64,000 bases of DNA, from positions 310,001-374,000 of the forward strand of contig JAAVTG010000315.1 in assembly GCA_011947345.1 (NCBI GenBank). Reading direction: 5' to 3'. Both the position numbers and the translations under genes were made by a program. Shown here piece after piece: positions 9,121 through 20,376 of this stretch (within the stretch, counting starts at the first letter, position 1; each line of letters begins with the position of its first letter). The DNA comes from Phytophthora quininea (Eukaryota > Oomycota > Peronosporomycetes > Peronosporales > Peronosporaceae). The notes under the pieces were generated by a model. The model made no database searches. It was not told where the DNA came from and saw nothing but the letters and a program-made list of their open reading frames with translations.

Positions 9121-11206
9121 CTAAAATTCGCGCTCTTTCTTCTTCTTTTGCTCCTGCTGCTGCTGGACACTCCCGGGGTCCGTAAAGTCGGAATACACGG
9201 AAAAGAACGACGTACTGGACGCGCCTGTGCTCCGGTACATATCGGCGGATTGCTGCGACGACTCGGCCCACTCCTGCGTCGAGTCCCCAAAGTGCTGTGT
9301 CGAGTCTCCCCAATCCGCGTAATCGCCCACAACACTTCTCCTATGACTCCCGTCTTCTGATGGCGATGGAGGAGCAATGACCGGAATGTTGCCGTTGTGG
9401 TAATAGTCGTCGTCGCTCAAACCGGACGCTGCAGACCAAGCCATTCCCGACGGGGCTTCGCTCACAAACGAAGCATCAAACTTGTTCTCAAAGTTGCTCT
9501 GGTTGGGGCTGTCCAACCGGTAACCAATCGGAGAAGGAGGGGCCACAGGCGGCGGTGGTCGTCGATCTTGCACCGGAGTTACTCGGCGGCGTCCTGGTGC
9601 CACCACGGTTGTTGCCGACGACACAACGGATTGTGCTACAGACCGTGCCGTTTTCGGTGAATATGATGTATATCCTGGCATCGGATCGTTGTCAATGTGG
9701 AACGGCGCTGGCTGGCGTCTCGGCGCTGAAGAGGGTTTCGGAGCTGGTCGACGTTGCGGTGTTGGTCCATTTCTAGCATGTTTGGGAATTGGCTCTGACA
9801 CTTTGACTGGTTGGATGGGCTTCGTCTGCGGCTTGATCCTAGGGGCGGCGGTGGAGGAGCCATGAACGCCGCTTGCTGCGCAAAAGCGCAATTTGGTCGA
9901 TAGTGGCGTCACGACCCTGTTCTACAGCACCGCGCGCGGATGCATTTTGTCTAGCAGGTTGACGTTGAGGCGGCTTTTGATCGCGAGGATCCGACCGAAT
10001 CGATATTTCATCCTGGTCTCTATAGCCGCGCGCTCTTGGACCTCGCAGCGGAGGGTCCATCTTTCGCTCAACTCGACGATGAGGCTCAGTAAGGTGCTCA
10101 ATGTCAAGAGCTCCTTGATCCCGAGACGCATTTGACCTGTGCGGAGAGCCTACGCGAGAATCTGTGCGCCGGAATTTTCGATCGCGAGACTTATCTGATC
10201 CATGAGACCCATTGGAGATATCTATACGTCTGCCTGATGAGTTAGTACTGTGCGGAGAACCACCGCGTCCTCGAGGTGCGTTCTGTCCTCTCGGGCTTGC
10301 ATACCGCTGTCCACGACCACGCTCCCTGTCATCTCCACTACGATTCCGCTCTCCATTTCGTCCTCGCTCTCCATTTCGTCTTCGCTCTCCACTGCGTCCA
10401 CGTTCTCCGTTTGGTCCTCTTCGACCAGGTTCTCTGTCTCCACTACGACTTCGCTCTCCGCGCTGCCCCCTGCCTCGCGATTCATTTGAACGAGGGCCTC
10501 TTCGTCCATCCTGCGGTCCTTCCCCAGGCGAATCCAACACTCGCACACGATGATCGAACGGGAACGACGGCGGCGTCGACGACGACACCCCAGTCGTCTG
10601 CGGTGACGGCGCCTCAAAAGCCATCCCGCGTCCCGTTCGCTTATCCTCACCTCTAGACCTTCGTGAGCAGTAGATCTTGACCACCCACGACACGAGTGCC
10701 ACGAAGACGACGCACACAATGATGATGGTGATCATCACGGGGTGCTCACTGATTCCGCCGACGTCGTCGAGCTCTGTGCTTGTACTTGGTTCAAACCGCC
10801 ACTGCCACTGGAATTTGACCCCGAATGAGAGGATAAGGTTTCCATAAGTGTCGCTGTCTGCTGCAGCTTTACTGCTGACACTTTGGCTGTTGTCACTGCC
10901 TGTACTTGACCCGGTGGCTCTTGTGACGATGTCGTCGCTGTCACACGTCACATAGTCGTCTGCACTGCCTGCGTTGGAACTTCCTGTACAGGTCTGACCG
11001 GCCTTGAGCAGCTTGCACACGCCAAAGTAGAGCGTCGTGCCGTTGACGCCGGCGCTGGCGGCGTGGCGACACTTGCAGCCGTCCTGCTGGCAGGTACTGC
11101 CCATCTCGGAGCATAGGACGAAGTTCCGGGGCTTGCTCTGGTTGCCCGGGTCGTCCAGATACAGCGCCTGCACGGCCAGGCCGCACACGTACGACGCCGA
11201 CGCCAT
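9121..11206 (-). CDS. Receptor-like cysteine/serine-rich membrane protein 4, with Arg/Gly-rich repeat
   Basis: Longest family member, about 690 residues from ATG 11206. The ectodomain pattern is YVCGL, FVLCSEMGSTC, GCKCRH, GVCK, TCTG, VTC. A Ser-rich stalk is followed by the membrane segment HPVMITIIIVCVVFVALVSW, the basic YCSRRSR run and SFPFDHRVR. The tail then has an Arg/Gly/Glu repeat region, a proline-rich stretch, the family motif SATTVVAPGRRR, SGMAWSAASGLSDDDYY, aromatic-serine motifs and a Gln/Lys-rich end at 9121. One break near 9880 (an apparent extra C) joins the two frames. It is divergent from the Nab2-like gene; 11207-11557 holds their shared promoter region, in which I found no clear initiator. 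Confidence 0.7.
10250..10500 (-). repeat. Degenerate 18-bp tandem repeat coding for Arg/Gly/Glu units
   Basis: Inside receptor-like gene 4 the plus strand shows repeated CTCTCCATTTCGTC-like units about 18 bp long. On the coding strand they give hexapeptide variants of GERxRN / GERGRS. The array is imperfect, so it is old enough to have diverged, but it is the kind of tract that changes copy number between strains. Confidence 0.6.
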
Positions 11207-11557
11207 GGGTCGTGGCAGGACGAGGTAAGTGCGGAACTAATGGAACCTACGGAGTGAACCATGGTGACAATTGCCAGGCGGAGAGCGGGAACGGGCAGAG
11301 GTGGGAAGACGCATACTCGGGCCAAGACACCGACACATCCCAAGATGCCGAGCTGCTCTCTGGCTCGACATGTTGGGTCCGTTCTTTGGCAGAAAATCAA
11401 TTTACGTGTCATGAAACACTAAATAGATCAGCATGCATGCAAAGTATGTGGACCACGTTAATTACAGGTATGCTTTTCACTAAGTACGGTTAGATCAATC
11501 TTCTTTTGTGTGGGTGGAAGAGTCCGCTCTCAGTCAGGAATAAGAAGGGGGAACAAG

Positions 11558-13336
11558 ATGAGTTACCCCAAGAGCTACGTGTTCCCGCTGGCGCTGACGG
11601 ACGCCTGGAAGCAGGAGATCACGGCCAAGACCAAGGACAAGCTGGCGGACATGCTGGGCGTCGAGGTGGACAACGTCATGGCGGTACGTGGCGTGTAAAG
11701 AGCGCGGAAGACTGGAGCTGGCGCCTGGTGGGCGTTTCCCGGGGCGCTCTCGCTCGTGTGTTGCGTCGGTCGTGCGTGTCGTAGAGTTCGTGGAGCGGAA
11801 AGGGACAGAGGAGAAGTCCTAGACAGCGTCGACAGGGGGAACGCTGGACGAGATCTTATTTGTATACATGCATATTTGAGACCAAAAGAGGGAGATTTCG
11901 AGCCCCCACCAGTAGCGGAAAGCGCCAGTCGACCACCCAGAAAAAATATTGGACAGTAGCTAGATGTATGACACTTTGTGTATATTTTGCTGCCGACGGC
12001 GACTACAGGAATACGTGATCGTCATGGTTGGCAACAAGAAGAACATGGAGCAGATCGCCCACGACCTCGTTGACTTTATCGGGGAAGAGTCTGCCGAGCA
12101 GTTTGTGGGCTGGCTCAGTCAACTGCTACCCACTTTTGAGAAACAAACTCAAGAACCGGAGACTGCCACACAAGAAGAACCGGTCAAAGAAGACGCTCCA
12201 AAGAAGGAGGAGATGCCAGTTAAGCGCGTCATCAGTTTGAAATCGTCCTCTACCGAGCCAAAGAAGAAAATGGCGTCGCTTAGCAGCAGTCGTGGCTCGA
12301 TCCGATCACTGAACCCTGCCAAGACGGACATGGACGACGTGATGGCACGACGGTCGCAACGCTTTGGAGCTGTAGACAAGACTGTGACGGCCAAGAAGAC
12401 CCCGCCAGCAGACAAGAAGGAGCGTCAACATGACGACTCGCGAGGAAATAAGCGGAGAGCGAGCGATGGAGAGAGTAACTTGTCCCGTAGATTGGGCCCA
12501 CCAGTCAATGTGGACCAGGCCGAGCTAGATGCTCGGGACAGCATGGCGTCGCACAAGAAGAAGCGTGGCGACCGCGGAGACGACAGAGATAGGAACCAGC
12601 ACAACGAACGCCGCGGCAGGAAACACGACCGCGACCACGACCAGGGAGACTCGGGACGCAACGGAAAGCGGAGAAACAGCGACTCGCGCGACATTGCGCC
12701 CCCACTCCCTCCATCAGACGGCAAGGACGGCGATTTCAAGGGAAAGCAGCGCTTCGACGAGCGAGGCATGGGTCCGCAGATGGGGTTTCCTGGTGGTCCA
12801 ATGGGCTATGGCTATCCGGTATGTTGTTATTACACATGCAGTTTAGATGGTACTGGTTTCTGACAGTATCTCTTGTTATTTCTCAGCCTTTTGGTGGTCC
12901 GATGTTCTACCCTCCGCCGGGTTACGGCCCGATGAATCCCTACGGGATGGGATTCCCGCCACAGGGCATGCCGCCTCCGCAATTTGGTCGCGGATATCCA
13001 CGGGCTCCAGGTCCGGGCGGTAATGGGCCACGCGGACGACCGTTCCAGAACCGCAAGTGGGTGAACCCCAATGTTGCCAAGGCCGAGGAAGCTAAAACCG
13101 AGGAAAGCAAGACGGAGGGAGACGCGGCAGAATCCGAAGCGACTAACACGACACCAACCGCCAACCTCAATGCAGGAGCAGCTCCTTTTGCACCACGCAA
13201 CCCGTACTATTCATCACAGATGCGGCCGCGCTTCCAGAACAAGACATGGGTGCGACAGGACCCTGCCAAGGACGAGGAACTGAATTCAAGCTTACCGAAG
13301 ACCCCACCGAAGGAGCTCTTGGAGAGTACCGAGTAG
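11558..13336 (+). CDS. Nab2/ZC3H14-type N-domain protein, no zinc fingers (three exons)
   Basis: Exons 11558-11683, 12009-12818 and 12887-13336; introns of 325 and 68 nt with GTACGT/CAG and GTATGT/CAG ends, both in phase 0. The spliced N terminus (WKQEITAKTKDKL...DNVMA joined to EYVIVMVGNKKNMEQI and FVGWLSQLL) closely follows the PWI-like fold at the N terminus of ZC3H14/Nab2, which binds the poly(A)-RNA export machinery. The rest is low complexity: basic RD/RE-rich residues, then a Pro/Gly/Met/Tyr-rich stretch, then two copies of an FQN(R/K)xWV motif. The CCCH zinc fingers expected of Nab2 are absent. About 460 residues, no frame break. Probably nuclear and RNA-linked; the exact role is unknown. 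Convergent with MRE11. Confidence 0.75.
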
Positions 13337-13456
13337 ACAAAACAATGACCCGAGGGAGTGACCAAGAACCGCAAACCGTTCAAGCTTCGCCTGTTGCTCG
13401 CACACACGGAATATATTGCGTCTACATTTTCTTTCTTAGTGCTGACTCGTTAACTT

Positions 13457-16049
13457 TTAACGACGAGCTCGTCCCCAGCCTTTGCGAGCAGCGGCAGCGC
13501 CATTACGCGCTCCACCTTGGGATTGAGACTGTGAAGATGCCATCATAGACAGCGGGAGCTTGCGACGCGTTGTCGTTTGGGAAGCTTGCGATTGGGAATA
13601 GTCAGACGGCTCGTCTTGTTTTCCATTGCCAGCAAGCTTGGTAAAGTCATCATCATCACTCTCGACGTCGTCATTCTCCACCTTTTGTTGCTGCTTCTTG
13701 AACAAGTGATCGATTTTAGGCTGCGGCTTCGTCGTCCTGCTCGTTCGTTTCTTTGGAGCTGGTTGCTCGGGCTCGGAATCCGAGCACAAGTCAAAAATGT
13801 CGCTAGCCTGCGATTGGCTTGGTGTTGAACGCTTCGTTGGAGCTGTTGTCTTGCTCCGCTTGCTTGTGGATGGCTTGAAATCATCATCATCGTCGTCATC
13901 GTCGTCACTGATATTCTTTCGCAAGCGCTTCCGTGTTGGAGATTTTGCCGTCTTCTTAGTGGAGGCTCTTCCGCGAGACTTTACCGGCTGCGGCGTCATG
14001 CTACTTTCTTCGTCATCGTCGTCCTCCATGTTGTAGTCTTCGTCGCCATCATTGTCCCCATCATTATCGTCGCTTGAAAGCAACCTGTCACGTGCTTTCC
14101 GTGTTGTCGTCCTAGCAGCACGGACTGGTCTACGAGGTGAACCTGCAGGGGCCTTGCGCTGACGAGCTATTGCTGGAGTCGCATCAGAGTCACTGTCTTC
14201 CAAGTCCGAGAACACCGAGTTCCTCGGCTTCTTCGCTTTCTTCTTTGCTGGCGCGGCTTTTGGCGTCGTAGTTCGACCACGTTTTGGCTTGGTTGGTTCG
14301 TCGTTATTGGTGCTACGTCGACTAGGTAGGAACTCACGCGGAGATGATTCTGTCTGTGGCTGTGTAGCAAGCTGGGAGGTCATGTCCACATCCCCCTCTT
14401 CCTTCTCAAGAGCATGCCGAGCGTCAGTCTCGTCCTTCTTCTTCCCGACAACGCTAAGAATTTCCTGCGCTGACTTGCCGCCACCCTTAGACGTTAGATC
14501 TCGCTGCGTATCTTCAGCACACTGTCCACAAACTCCTGGATCGCGGTTGCGTTGTTCTTCAAAGTAAATTCTCTAACGCAATGCCTAACTGCGTCTCTGG
14601 TAACAGCACAAGCTTCCTCTCAGGCACAGAAAGCTGTTTACTCAGAATATCCTCAATGGTTACAGAAGCTAGCGGTGTCGGGCGTACAGGCTTGCCCAAA
14701 AGCGATTTCTCCAACTCGGCGGTGCCTTTCTTATCCAGCGCATTGATTCGATCCTTCTTCCGTCGGTAGAAGAGCAAAAGATCGTTCGGATTCGCCACTC
14801 GACCGACAAACTTTGCTCCAAACCGCTGATTTACTAAAACCGGAAAACCTGTGTGTTCCACTCGCAAGCGAATTAGCACCAATGGTTTGTCTCCTTCAGC
14901 TCCTCCATCAACCTCTGGAAGTGGGAACGGACTTTCTTGCTGCTGTTGCTCGCGCTCTAATTCACGCTCACGAAGTTTCTCTCTTTGCTCCATTTCAGCT
15001 TCTTGCAGTAATTCAACCACTCGGTCTTCAAGGTACTCTCGAATGCGGTCTGCCACATCTGGGTCGTTCGGATCCAGTTCTTCAATTTCGTTTAGAATCA
15101 CTTCGCCCATCTTAAAAGGCCGCACAGTGTGTAGTTCATGGTTTGTCATACGGAAACTCTGTCCACTTACTTCCAACACTGCCACGTATTTCTGCTTGGC
15201 TTCTCCTTCCACCAGCGACGTCGCTACGGACGAGCCTGGCTGCGTAATGAAGAAATCCCTTTGACACTCTCCTGCACATCAATCTGACACTCGTGCTCAT
15301 GTCCCCACATGACCAAGTCGATAAAATCCGGAATCACACTCTCTGGGACACAATTCTTGGACCCACGTCCTTTATCGTCTCGATTTTGATGCACCACAAA
15401 GATACTGAACCAGTCGCTGGCGCTTTCAGCAGGTCTTCTAAACACCACTTTCTGCTGAGCAAACATGCGGTTCAACCGCTCGTCTCTCATGTTTCCCAGT
15501 CCATAGATAGCTACTTTAGTGTTTCCCTTGGTCATCAGCACGGGAAATACTTCCACTTCATCCACCCGCTCACTTTTACCAAAGTAATTCACTAGGTTCG
15601 CTGCGCTGAGCAGGTCTAAAGCTGCGAGGCTCTGAGTGGCGTCTCCACCTCCTTCTCTCGCTGGGTCGTCGTGGTTGCCGTGGATACTGAAAACGGGCAG
15701 TTGCACATTGAAATTCGGGTCCTCGAAGTTCACGACCCCAAAATTGGGAAAATTGATGCTCTGGTCGCTCACCACTTGGAAGTTGACGGCACCGTCGCCC
15801 ATACAGTGCGACCGGAGCAGCCGCATCGTCTCGTAGAGCGTGCGGTGACTGGGTTTGTTGTCGTGGAAGAGGTCCCCACCCAATAGGAGGAAGTCCACGC
15901 GCTCGCTGCGCCACCTGCAGGATCTCGCGGAACGAACGGAACGAGTCGTCGCCTCGCACTGGGTCCTTCTCTGCGTAGCCCAAGTGGTTGTCCGTGGACA
16001 GCAGGATTCGCAGCGTATCGGCCTGCAACGGCCCGTCCGAGCTGCTCAT
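13457..16049 (-). CDS. MRE11: MRE11 double-strand-break repair nuclease (several frame breaks)
   Basis: Manganese-dependent phosphoesterase of the MRE11-RAD50-NBS1 complex. From ATG 16049 the phosphoesterase motifs follow in order: [10 protein letters not shown] (metal-binding Asp/His), [38 protein letters not shown] and [12 protein letters not shown]. The capping and DNA-binding region follows ([39 protein letters not shown]), then a long acidic and Ser/Lys-rich tail ending [11 protein letters not shown]...KGWGRARR at 13457. Breaks lie near 15905, 15233, 14567 and 14522; those at 15233 and 14567 each fit one base missing from a run. About 860 residues, longer than the usual 700 because of the tail. 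The gene is essential in most eukaryotes, so the breaks are more likely sequence errors than decay. Confidence 0.93.
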
Positions 16050-16164
16050 GGCGCCAAAATGAATGTGGAATTCGACTGGGACTAAAAATGATGTGGATTG
16101 ACACGTCGCACTAAGTACGACTGAGTCACTTCAACACATTTTGGTGAAATGACTTGACTTACAC

Positions 16165-16918
16165 TCGGCTTCGGTCCGAACGACCAGGGACTCAGTCGCA
16201 AGCATATCGTGGAAGGCACGCGAGCGTCGCTCAAACGCCTCGACCTCGACTACGTGGACGTCATTTTCTGTAGTCGTCCCGACCCGCGCACTCCAATCGA
16301 GGAGACTGTGCGAGCCATGAACTTCATCCTCAACCAGGGCTGGGCTTTCTACTGGGGCACCAGCGAGTGGCTGCCCAGTCAAATCCGCGAGGCGTGCGAG
16401 ATCGCAGACCGCCTCGGGCTTATCCGACCCATCGTGGAGCAGCCAGAGTACAACATCCTTGAGCGCAACAAGGTGGAGTACGCCTTCACGGACCTGTACA
16501 AGAAGTACAATCTCGGTCTCTCGACGTGGTCGCCGTTGGCGTTCGGTACTTTGACCGGCAAGTACAGTTCCGGCACCCCCGATGGTTCTCGCTACTCCCA
16601 CCCGATGCTGGAAAGCTTGACGAAAGATGAGAAATTCACCAACCGCGTCAAGATGGCAGACCAATTGAAGCCTATCGCAGAGGAGATCGGTTGCTCTTTG
16701 GCGCAAATGGCCATCGCTTGGGCCGTCTCCAACGAAAATGTGTCGACGGTGCTGGTCGCCGCGAGTCGTCTGTCCCAATTGGAGGAGAACTCAAGGCGCT
16801 GGAGTTTGTGAGCAAGATCACGCCGGAGGTCAAGGCTAAGATCGACGACGTGGTCAAGTTCGTCCCCTCGATTCCGCAGCTTGAACACGTTGCGTTCTAT
16901 CGAGCTCGCTACCTGTAG
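16165..16918 (+). pseudogene. 5'-truncated aldo/keto reductase, copy D
   Basis: Homology to copy C begins abruptly at about 16167, inside the codons for YGFGP, so the first 110 or so residues, including the catalytic Asp, Tyr and Lys blocks, are missing. The rest runs through LDYVDVIFCSRPDP, WGTSEW and SNENVSTVLVAASR to TAG 16916-16918, with one break near 16789 (C for CC in copy C). Compared with copy C it lacks 9 bp at the repeated hexamer GGTCCG. There is no promoter or start codon of its own; it abuts the 5' flank of MRE11. It cannot encode a working reductase. Confidence 0.85.
16167..16867. repeat. Inverted near-identical block, right arm (reductase copy D)
   Basis: Pairs with 2834-3543 on the opposite strand. 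The arms are about 12.6 kb apart and bracket the four tandem receptor-like genes, the Nab2-like gene and MRE11. Confidence 0.85.
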
Positions 16919-16997
16919 GCGGCAAACTGGTGATAGGTCTCGTCGCTAAGCACGTTGAATTAATTGCTTTTCTTTACGTGGACTTCAGTGTTTGGTG

Positions 16998-19900
16998 TCA
17001 TCTCTTCTCAACAACATCAATCTTCTCACTCTTGTGGTTGTACCACCAGCGTGGCAGCCAACGCGTTGCGACCACCTCCCAAATGAGAGCGATAACAAGT
17101 TCGGCCACAAAGAGACCAAACAAACTCCAACGGAACGACGAGGGCATTGGCATCACTTGAAACTCGTCGCGTACAGCGTTGGAGTTGTCGAGCAGGAACC
17201 AAAGATTCAAACCGGTCTCCAGCACCATGATCAGAGTGAAGACGCGGTTGGTCCAGAAGGGCAGGCGGAAGGGATCCTTGATGTTGAATGCGAACGCCAC
17301 CACCAAGTAGTCCAAGTGCGCAAAGATCCACGCCACCGAGTCTTCGTAGCAGTACTCAAGCTCGTCGGGATCGTCAGCTCCGTAGTCTTCGAAGATGGCA
17401 CAGTTCTCCGAGACGGAAGTATCGGTCTCGTTCACGTACGCCAATGCGTCTTTGATCGGACAGTACCAACTGTCCTGGTGCGCCATCAACGCAAAAGCCG
17501 CTGCGAAGAATGCACAGTAGATAGCAATTTGGCCGAGAATTGATGCCACAATGGGCAGTGAGAACAGAGTGTTCGGAGGTCTCTCCTTGGACAACTTCGT
17601 CGACGATCCCGTGTACAACATGCACATCGCCACCACCAACACCACGGCCAGGTCGTCCCAGAGATACTGGTTGTCCGTCAACTGAATGTCCACCTCGGCC
17701 TATGTCCCGACCTGCGCCAACACACTCGCCATACCCAGCTGAATGATCGGATACAATACCATGTACTTGAACCCCAAGAACGACGTTGTCAATGCGCATC
17801 GACCCTCACGGATCAACACTGGCACATCCGTGATCGCTTTCGCCTTGCTCGTGGACGGCGCAACGATCGACGCCTCGGCACTGGACAACGCTAGACCTAC
17901 ATGCGCAGCCTTCAGAGCGCCGCAGTCGTTGGTGCCGTCACCGCAGATACCCACCACCAGACCCAACTCGATGAGCTGCTCAACGATCCATGCTTTCTGT
18001 TTTGGCCGCACGCGTGCAAATACCGGTGTCTGGCGAATAATGCGGCGCACCGTGTCGACACCGCAGTCATGCTGCAGTTTGTCCAGTGCTGCTCCCGTGA
18101 TAGCCAGGTCGAACTTGGACAAAACCTGCTCCATGTTGCTCGAGTCGAAACTTGACCAGTGGATCTCGTCTGACCGCTTGACGTCGTCCACAGACACGAA
18201 AACAGTGTTGCCACTACGTTCGTCTACATCGACGACCGCCACCTTGCTCTTCATCTTCATCGCCAGTTCTCGGCACACGTGAACAGCCGTCAGCGCATTA
18301 TCGCCGGTGATGATGCGGATGTCGATGTCGGCCACGTACAGCTCCTCGAGCATGTCTTTCGACTCGGGCTTTAGTTCGTTCTTAAACAGCGCTAATCCCG
18401 CGAATTGGACCGCGCTTTCCACTTCCGCGCGGTTGTTCGCATCAATAGGAGTTGCCGCTGGATCGATCTCCTTGACACCGAAGCCGATGCAGTAGAATCC
18501 GTCAGCCGAGTATGCGAGTGTTTTCTGCTTGAGACCTGGTGGCGTGGATGTCGAGATGGCAGACACGGCCTCTGGTGATCCCTTGACGAAGACAAACTGC
18601 TTCTTGGTGGCGATTTCCTCAACAATGGCGCTGGATCGTTGGCACGCCGCGTCGAAAGGGAAGCGCTTGACGATGCCGAATTGAGAAGGCTCGTCGTTTG
18701 CATCAGTCACCGTGGCGATGTAGTCTCCTTTGCGTTTATCTTGCAGATACTTGAACGAATACTCTGTCGCCTCGAACATGGCGATATCAAGAGAGTACCC
18801 TTGGATATTGCCGTCAGTCTCAGACAAACCGTGGCACGTGGCCATCGCCAACTTGAATCGTTGTGGGATATCCATGGTGGTGCTTGCCGAAGCTGGCTGG
18901 GAAGTAGGTGTTTCGACACCAGCAAAGCTTAAATGTTCTTGTGTGAGCGTACCCGTCTTGTCGAAGCAGTAGCACGAAATCTGGCCGCAGGAATTCACTC
19001 GTTGGGAGTCGATACAGAAAATCCCACCTCGCTGCAAGCGCTGCATGGCAAAACCGATTCCCGACGAAAGTACGAGAGGAAGAGCTGGAGGCACAGCCAC
19101 CGTGATGAGATCGAGAGAATTCACCAACGTCTCTGCAAAAGGAGTGCCGACAGTCGATCCCTCCACCACCCGCTTGATAAACGCCGCGATCGCCACAATC
19201 CAGAGCACCGCCAAGTAGCGGTAGCTATCACGCTCGAATTCAAACACGATGGGCTTTGGGAATAGGATGCTGCGGAAGAGTTCCCCCTTTCCGGTCGAGA
19301 GCCCGTACTCAGAACTACCCCTCTGCAACCACTACCGTCGGTGACGACTCTGGTGATGGTAGACCCCGCGTGAAGAAATGAAGTCTTGTACTCGGACCGA
19401 GCCAATACCTCCGTAAGCTGGCCTGATCCAACTGCGGGCTCCTTGTTGACCGGCATAGCTTCACCCGTGAGCGAAGCTTCATCAGCGATACACGCGCCGG
19501 AAAGCAGCAGAATGTCGGCACACACCGGTCCTTCCGTCACGTGCACAATATCTCCCGGGATCAGCTCCGTTTCATGAATTTGAGTGACTCGGTAAGAGCG
19601 AACGACGTCGATGTGTCGGTCGCTGCGAACCAAGCTCCGAAGACGGTTGCTGTTGGACACCTCAGCGTAGATTTCATAGCTCATCGAAGCTGCCGACATA
19701 AGCAGAATCACGATAGTGTAGGTGGTGTACTCCTCCCAGAACCAGACGCCGGCGCTGAAGAGCTGAAACAGGTAGAACGGATGCACCACCTTGACGAAGA
19801 CAAGCATTAAATTGTGCGGCTTGTCGATCACCACTCGGTTCGGACCAAAGCGCTCATTCTTCGAGGCCACGGTATCTTCATCCAGACCGCCTCCGTCCGA

Positions 19901-20376
19901 GCGTGGATACTGTCCAATTCCTCTCTTATGGTCGCCAAGTAATGCTCGAATTCTCCGCGCTCGAGGTTGTACACGTAGCGGTGCTTCTTGAATTCAAACC
20001 AGACCCACGGCACTTTGACACGGTCATCGGACTTCTGGCGGTGAACAGGACACTCCACCCACGTCGCTCTCATGCCTTCGCCGTGTACCAGAACCAGCAC
20101 ATAGTCCGCCTCACCCACTGACGAGTACGCGATGCGTTTGCGAGCGATCCACGTGAAAACTTGTGGGAACCAGACCGATACGATGACCAGAATGGAGCCC
20201 GAGCACACAGCTAGTAAGCAGTAGAGTGTCAGTCGAACATAGGAGAAAGCGAAGGGGATCAGTTGCTGCGGTTCGTTGGGGGCGAGTACCAACTGCGCTC
20301 GTTGACCGGCAGACTCGTCCACGGGCACCACCAGGTGCTCCTGCAAGCTCTTCATCCTGGCGACTGGCGACGACAT
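16998..20376 (-). CDS. P5B-type (ATP13A-like) transport ATPase 1, with frame breaks and an in-frame TAG
   Basis: Membrane P-type ATPase. The P5B subclass is indicated by VAVPPALPLVLSSG in the fourth core helix; animal members (ATP13A2) export polyamines from lysosomes. I chose ATG 20376 (MSSPVARMKSLQEH). Order: N-terminal hydrophobic hairpin, SLTGEAMPVNKEP actuator loop, PPALP helix, phosphorylation site CFDKTGTLT, KGSPEAV nucleotide-domain motif, ITGDNALTA, GDGTNDCGALKAAHVGLALSSAEASIVAP, then C-terminal helices to TGA 17000-16998. Breaks near 19860 and 19312 (T for TT) look like undercalls. At 17702-17700 a TAG interrupts the frame exactly where paralogue 2 has a Ser codon; this is a substitution, so possible real damage. 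Divergent paralogue at 23329. Confidence 0.88.

Noticed and set aside
14559..15212. A separate gene for the middle frame of MRE11
   Set aside because: It matches the capping and DNA-binding region of MRE11 and joins the upstream frame if one G is added near 15233.
2834..16867. Terminal inverted repeats of a giant transposon
   Set aside because: The inverted blocks are coding sequence of a reductase, begin and end inside the gene, and the interval between them holds ordinary host genes with no transposase or integrase.
17700..17702. Reassigned TAG codon (altered genetic code)
   Set aside because: TAG ends several other genes at natural C termini (for example the MED15-like, reductase C and TMEM135-like genes), so it acts as a stop in this genome.
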